Below, in pieces: positions 61,610-64,000 of a stretch of 64,000 nt of DNA. The position numbers and the translations under genes are program-made. The stretch is from Ficedula albicollis (taxonomy: Eukaryota > Chordata > Aves > Passeriformes > Muscicapidae), in NCBI RefSeq assembly GCF_000247815.1, contig NC_021680.1, forward strand, positions 5,931,431 to 5,995,430, read 5' to 3'. The notes below the pieces were generated by a model. The model saw only the letters and a list, made by a program, of their open reading frames with translations, made no database searches and was not told where the DNA came from. Numbering within the stretch: the first letter of the stretch is position 1; each line of letters begins with the position of its first letter.

Positions 61610-61682
61610 TTTAGGATGAGATGATTTTTAAGGCTGCTTCCAACCCAAACTATTCCAGGATTCTATGACTCTGTGATTCACA
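61610..61682 (+). mobile_element. CR1 LINE 3'-end fragment
   Basis: GATTTTTAAGGCTGCTTCC, CAACCCAAACTATTCCAGG, ATTCTATGACTCTGTGATTC. This is the forward terminal part, including the tail repeat. Confidence 0.85.
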
Positions 61683-63210
61683 AATATCTGATTGTGAAAT
61701 TCCCAGAAAAAGACTTTCTGAAAAGCCCACTGGGAATGTTATTTAAGTGAAACCATCTGTGAGCAAACTTTACAAAGAAAAGCTGCATGTCAAAACTGGG
61801 GAGAAAAAAAAAGTGAAAATACTTTGTACATACGAAGAGGTGTGTTGCAGAAAAAGAAATATGGAAAGATTGAGGAAGGTTTACAAAACCCTGTATTCCT
61901 CTTGTATATATGGACTTTGGTATTTAAAACATCCAGCAACTGAGATTATATAATCTTTCTAGAAAATCAATTCCAATACATATTTCAAACTATTGGAAAT
62001 TTTATAATAAGCCTAATTCAGCTGTATGATTAAATTAAATTTGCTGCCATCCAAGCCAACTCACTTTTTGCCCTGACATGGGGAAAAAACTGCTCAGCAG
62101 CCATAGATGTGCTGGGAGGTTGGGCCATTGCGTTTCCCTTCTGTCTTTTATCCTCTGAAGTTAACCCACACAATTACTTCAATCTTTTCTTCTTTTCTGT
62201 CTTGGTTTCTAAAGCTTGACTCTTGTCCTCTGCCTCTGGACTCCCTCTGATTCAGCCTCATTTTCCTGAATTTTGGTGCTCAACCACTGCCACTAAATGC
62301 TGCAAATTTATTCCACTTCTGAACCATTTCCCTATTTCAACATCCACATCTCATGTTTACCTTTTTCCAAAAGCATGATCCACTGGAATTCCCAGCTCCT
62401 TTCCTGAGGAATTGTTTCTAGTGAGTGACTGCTGGCAAAGGATAGACTTTTGCAGTGTACTTACTGGATATCAGAGCCTTGCTGGACTGGAAATTTATTC
62501 CCATTAAAGCCTGAGCGAAATTTCGCAAGGAAAATCAAGTGTGCCAATTGGAAGGAGAACACTTCATTGATTGCATGTCTGCAATAATAATTTCAGTTAT
62601 GCAGAAAATGATCTATGACATACCAAACAACACTGTCTATAAACAGACCAGCCACACGGACTTCATTAATGGACCTGCATAAAAATTGATATGGTTTGAT
62701 AATATTGCTCTAATCCACCTCCTGAGCCTATTACACAGGTTGGGTCGAACTTCTCATTGCCATGCACGGCCTGCAGTCCTCCACATCAATGGAAAAAAAA
62801 CCCCAGCAGAGTCCCAACAAATTGAAATGGCCCATAAGTCATACTGAACCAATAGAGCCAATTTCACGAGGCAGACGTCAAAGAAAAATCAGTGCTGCCC
62901 TTCAGATTGCTCTGCCCTTCAAAGTCAACAAGGCAATCTTGACTTTTAACAGTTTGCGAAGGTGGGTGCCAAAACATCAGAATATGAAGTGGCAGTGTTA
63001 ATGTAGTGACCAGAGAAAAGGCATAAGAAAAGCTACAGAACAAAAATGGGATTTACAGCCAAGTCTGAGGTAGCTAAATGCAAACTGGAAAAAGAATGTG
63101 AGTGTAAGATATTCACATGGTGCTCTGCACAAATCCCACACTCCTGAGCTTTTCCTCCTAAGGTCAGGCCTAGATCTGATCTTTACAAATGGGCAGATTT
63201 AGGAGCAGGT
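61683..63210. other. Unique sequence, nothing recognised
   Basis: About 1.5 kb. The part at about 62570-63000 is free of repeats and simple sequence and holds a 79-codon Lys/Arg-rich frame (62762-63001). I cannot tell exon, conserved non-coding element or plain sequence apart without comparison. Confidence 0.4.
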
Positions 63211-63635
63211 CCTAGAATCATTGTTAAGGTTGGAAAAACCTTCCAAGATCATTGAGTCCAAACATTAACCCAGCACTACCATATTCACCACTAAACCATG
63301 TCCTAAACCACCACATCCACATGGTTTTTCAGGGAGCTGATTCCACCACTGCCCTGGGTGGCCTGTGCCAGTGCTTATCAATTCTTTTTGTGAATAAAGT
63401 TTGCCCAATCTCCAACCTGAACCTCCTGCAGTACAAATCGAGGCTCTTTTCCCTTATCATGTCCCTGTTCCCTGGGTGCAGAGCCCGACCCTCCCCATCT
63501 GCCCCCTCCTGTCAGGGAGTTGTGCAGAGCCAGAAGGTCCCCCTGAGCCTCCTTTTCTCCGGGCTGAGCCCCTTTCCCGCTCCATTCCCTTCCTGGACAC
63601 GCTCCAGCCCCTCAGTGTCCTTTAGGAGCTGTCCT
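63211..63635 (-). mobile_element. CR1 LINE 3' fragment
   Basis: CCTAGAATCATTGTTAAGG, GTTGGAAAAACCTTCCAAG, ACTAAACCATGTCCTAAACC, GAGCCTCCTTTTCTCCGGG, CTGGACACGCTCCAGCCC. It resembles 2094-2502 in its inner part. Confidence 0.9.
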
Positions 63636-64000
63636 GCTAAGGAGCAGGATGTGGGGAGCAGGAGAGATGCTGCAGGTGCCATGGGCATGAGGAAGGTTGA
63701 TGGGGTAAAAAACCACGGTGAACTTGTACAAATGGTCTGAAATTGGCCAGTTTGGGGGCTTTCACATATTTTGGGGCTTACCCCTTGAAAGCTGAGCAGA
63801 TCTTGTCCTTTGGCTCCTCGTGACAGCAGCAGCACTGGCAGCAGTGACCTGCTGTTTAAAGCAGGGACAAGGGCTCAACTCACTGCTGGCCAGGAATGGT
63901 CTTGGCATTGCACAGACAGGCTCCAAGTGTCCTTATTTACAGACCTCCACCTGTCCCCCTGCAGTTCCTGGCTCCAGCTGCAGCACCTACCTCCAACAGT
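63636..64000. other. Unique sequence to window end
   Basis: Nothing recognised. Confidence 0.4.

Overview
This window looks like non-coding nuclear DNA from a bird, most likely a songbird (Passeriformes). The evidence is a dense population of CR1 LINE fragments, one tRNA-Ile-derived SINE with a CR1-like 3' tail (the structure I recall for TguSINE1 of zebra finch), and a 465-bp solo LTR of a type I associate with passerine genomes. I find no protein-coding gene, RNA gene or exon that I can defend. Nearly every long open frame is explained by a homopolymer, a minisatellite whose period is a multiple of three, the N gap or a CR1 fragment. The rest are short frames with no recognisable family signature.

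Layout. 1-9160: AT-rich unique sequence with CR1 pieces at 582-628, 1965-2502 (nested pair), 4612-4822 and 5803-6921. The last is split by a 733-bp N gap and ends in a (CTAAAT)n array. 9161-11497: a T44 run followed by a 48-copy minisatellite of 48-bp period. 11498-14183: unique. 14184-20470: a CR1-rich ~2-kb segment present twice (14462-16451 and 18530-20468), the copies separated by 2078 consecutive Gs, then a pyrimidine-rich 5-bp/11-bp satellite. 20640-31200: mostly unique, with a solo LTR (23315-23779), CR1 (26484-27110), a 303-bp tandem duplication (27497-28102) and the SINE (28425-28550). 31239-40561: three more pure G tracts, CR1 copies and a 671-bp tandem duplication (35046-36387). 40562-50130: repeat-poor sequence with several short tandem duplications and an inverted CR1 pair. 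50134-58161: a dispersed ~0.9-kb duplication whose two copies lie ~7.1 kb apart. 59222-59368: a fifth G tract. 59369-64000: mostly unique, with CR1 at 61610 and 63211.

Two kinds of signal stand out. One is assembly-related: five pure G tracts (about 4.67 kb, all G on the given strand), an N gap with repeated flanks, and near-identical local duplications. The other may be biological: the 48-bp minisatellite with an 8-unit higher-order phase and a block of variant units, a CR1 element that seeded a hexanucleotide array, duplication junctions at CR1 fragments, a cluster of short tandem duplications, and a GATA-motif-rich solo LTR. I see no new gene system. All identifications are from reading the sequence; no search was run.
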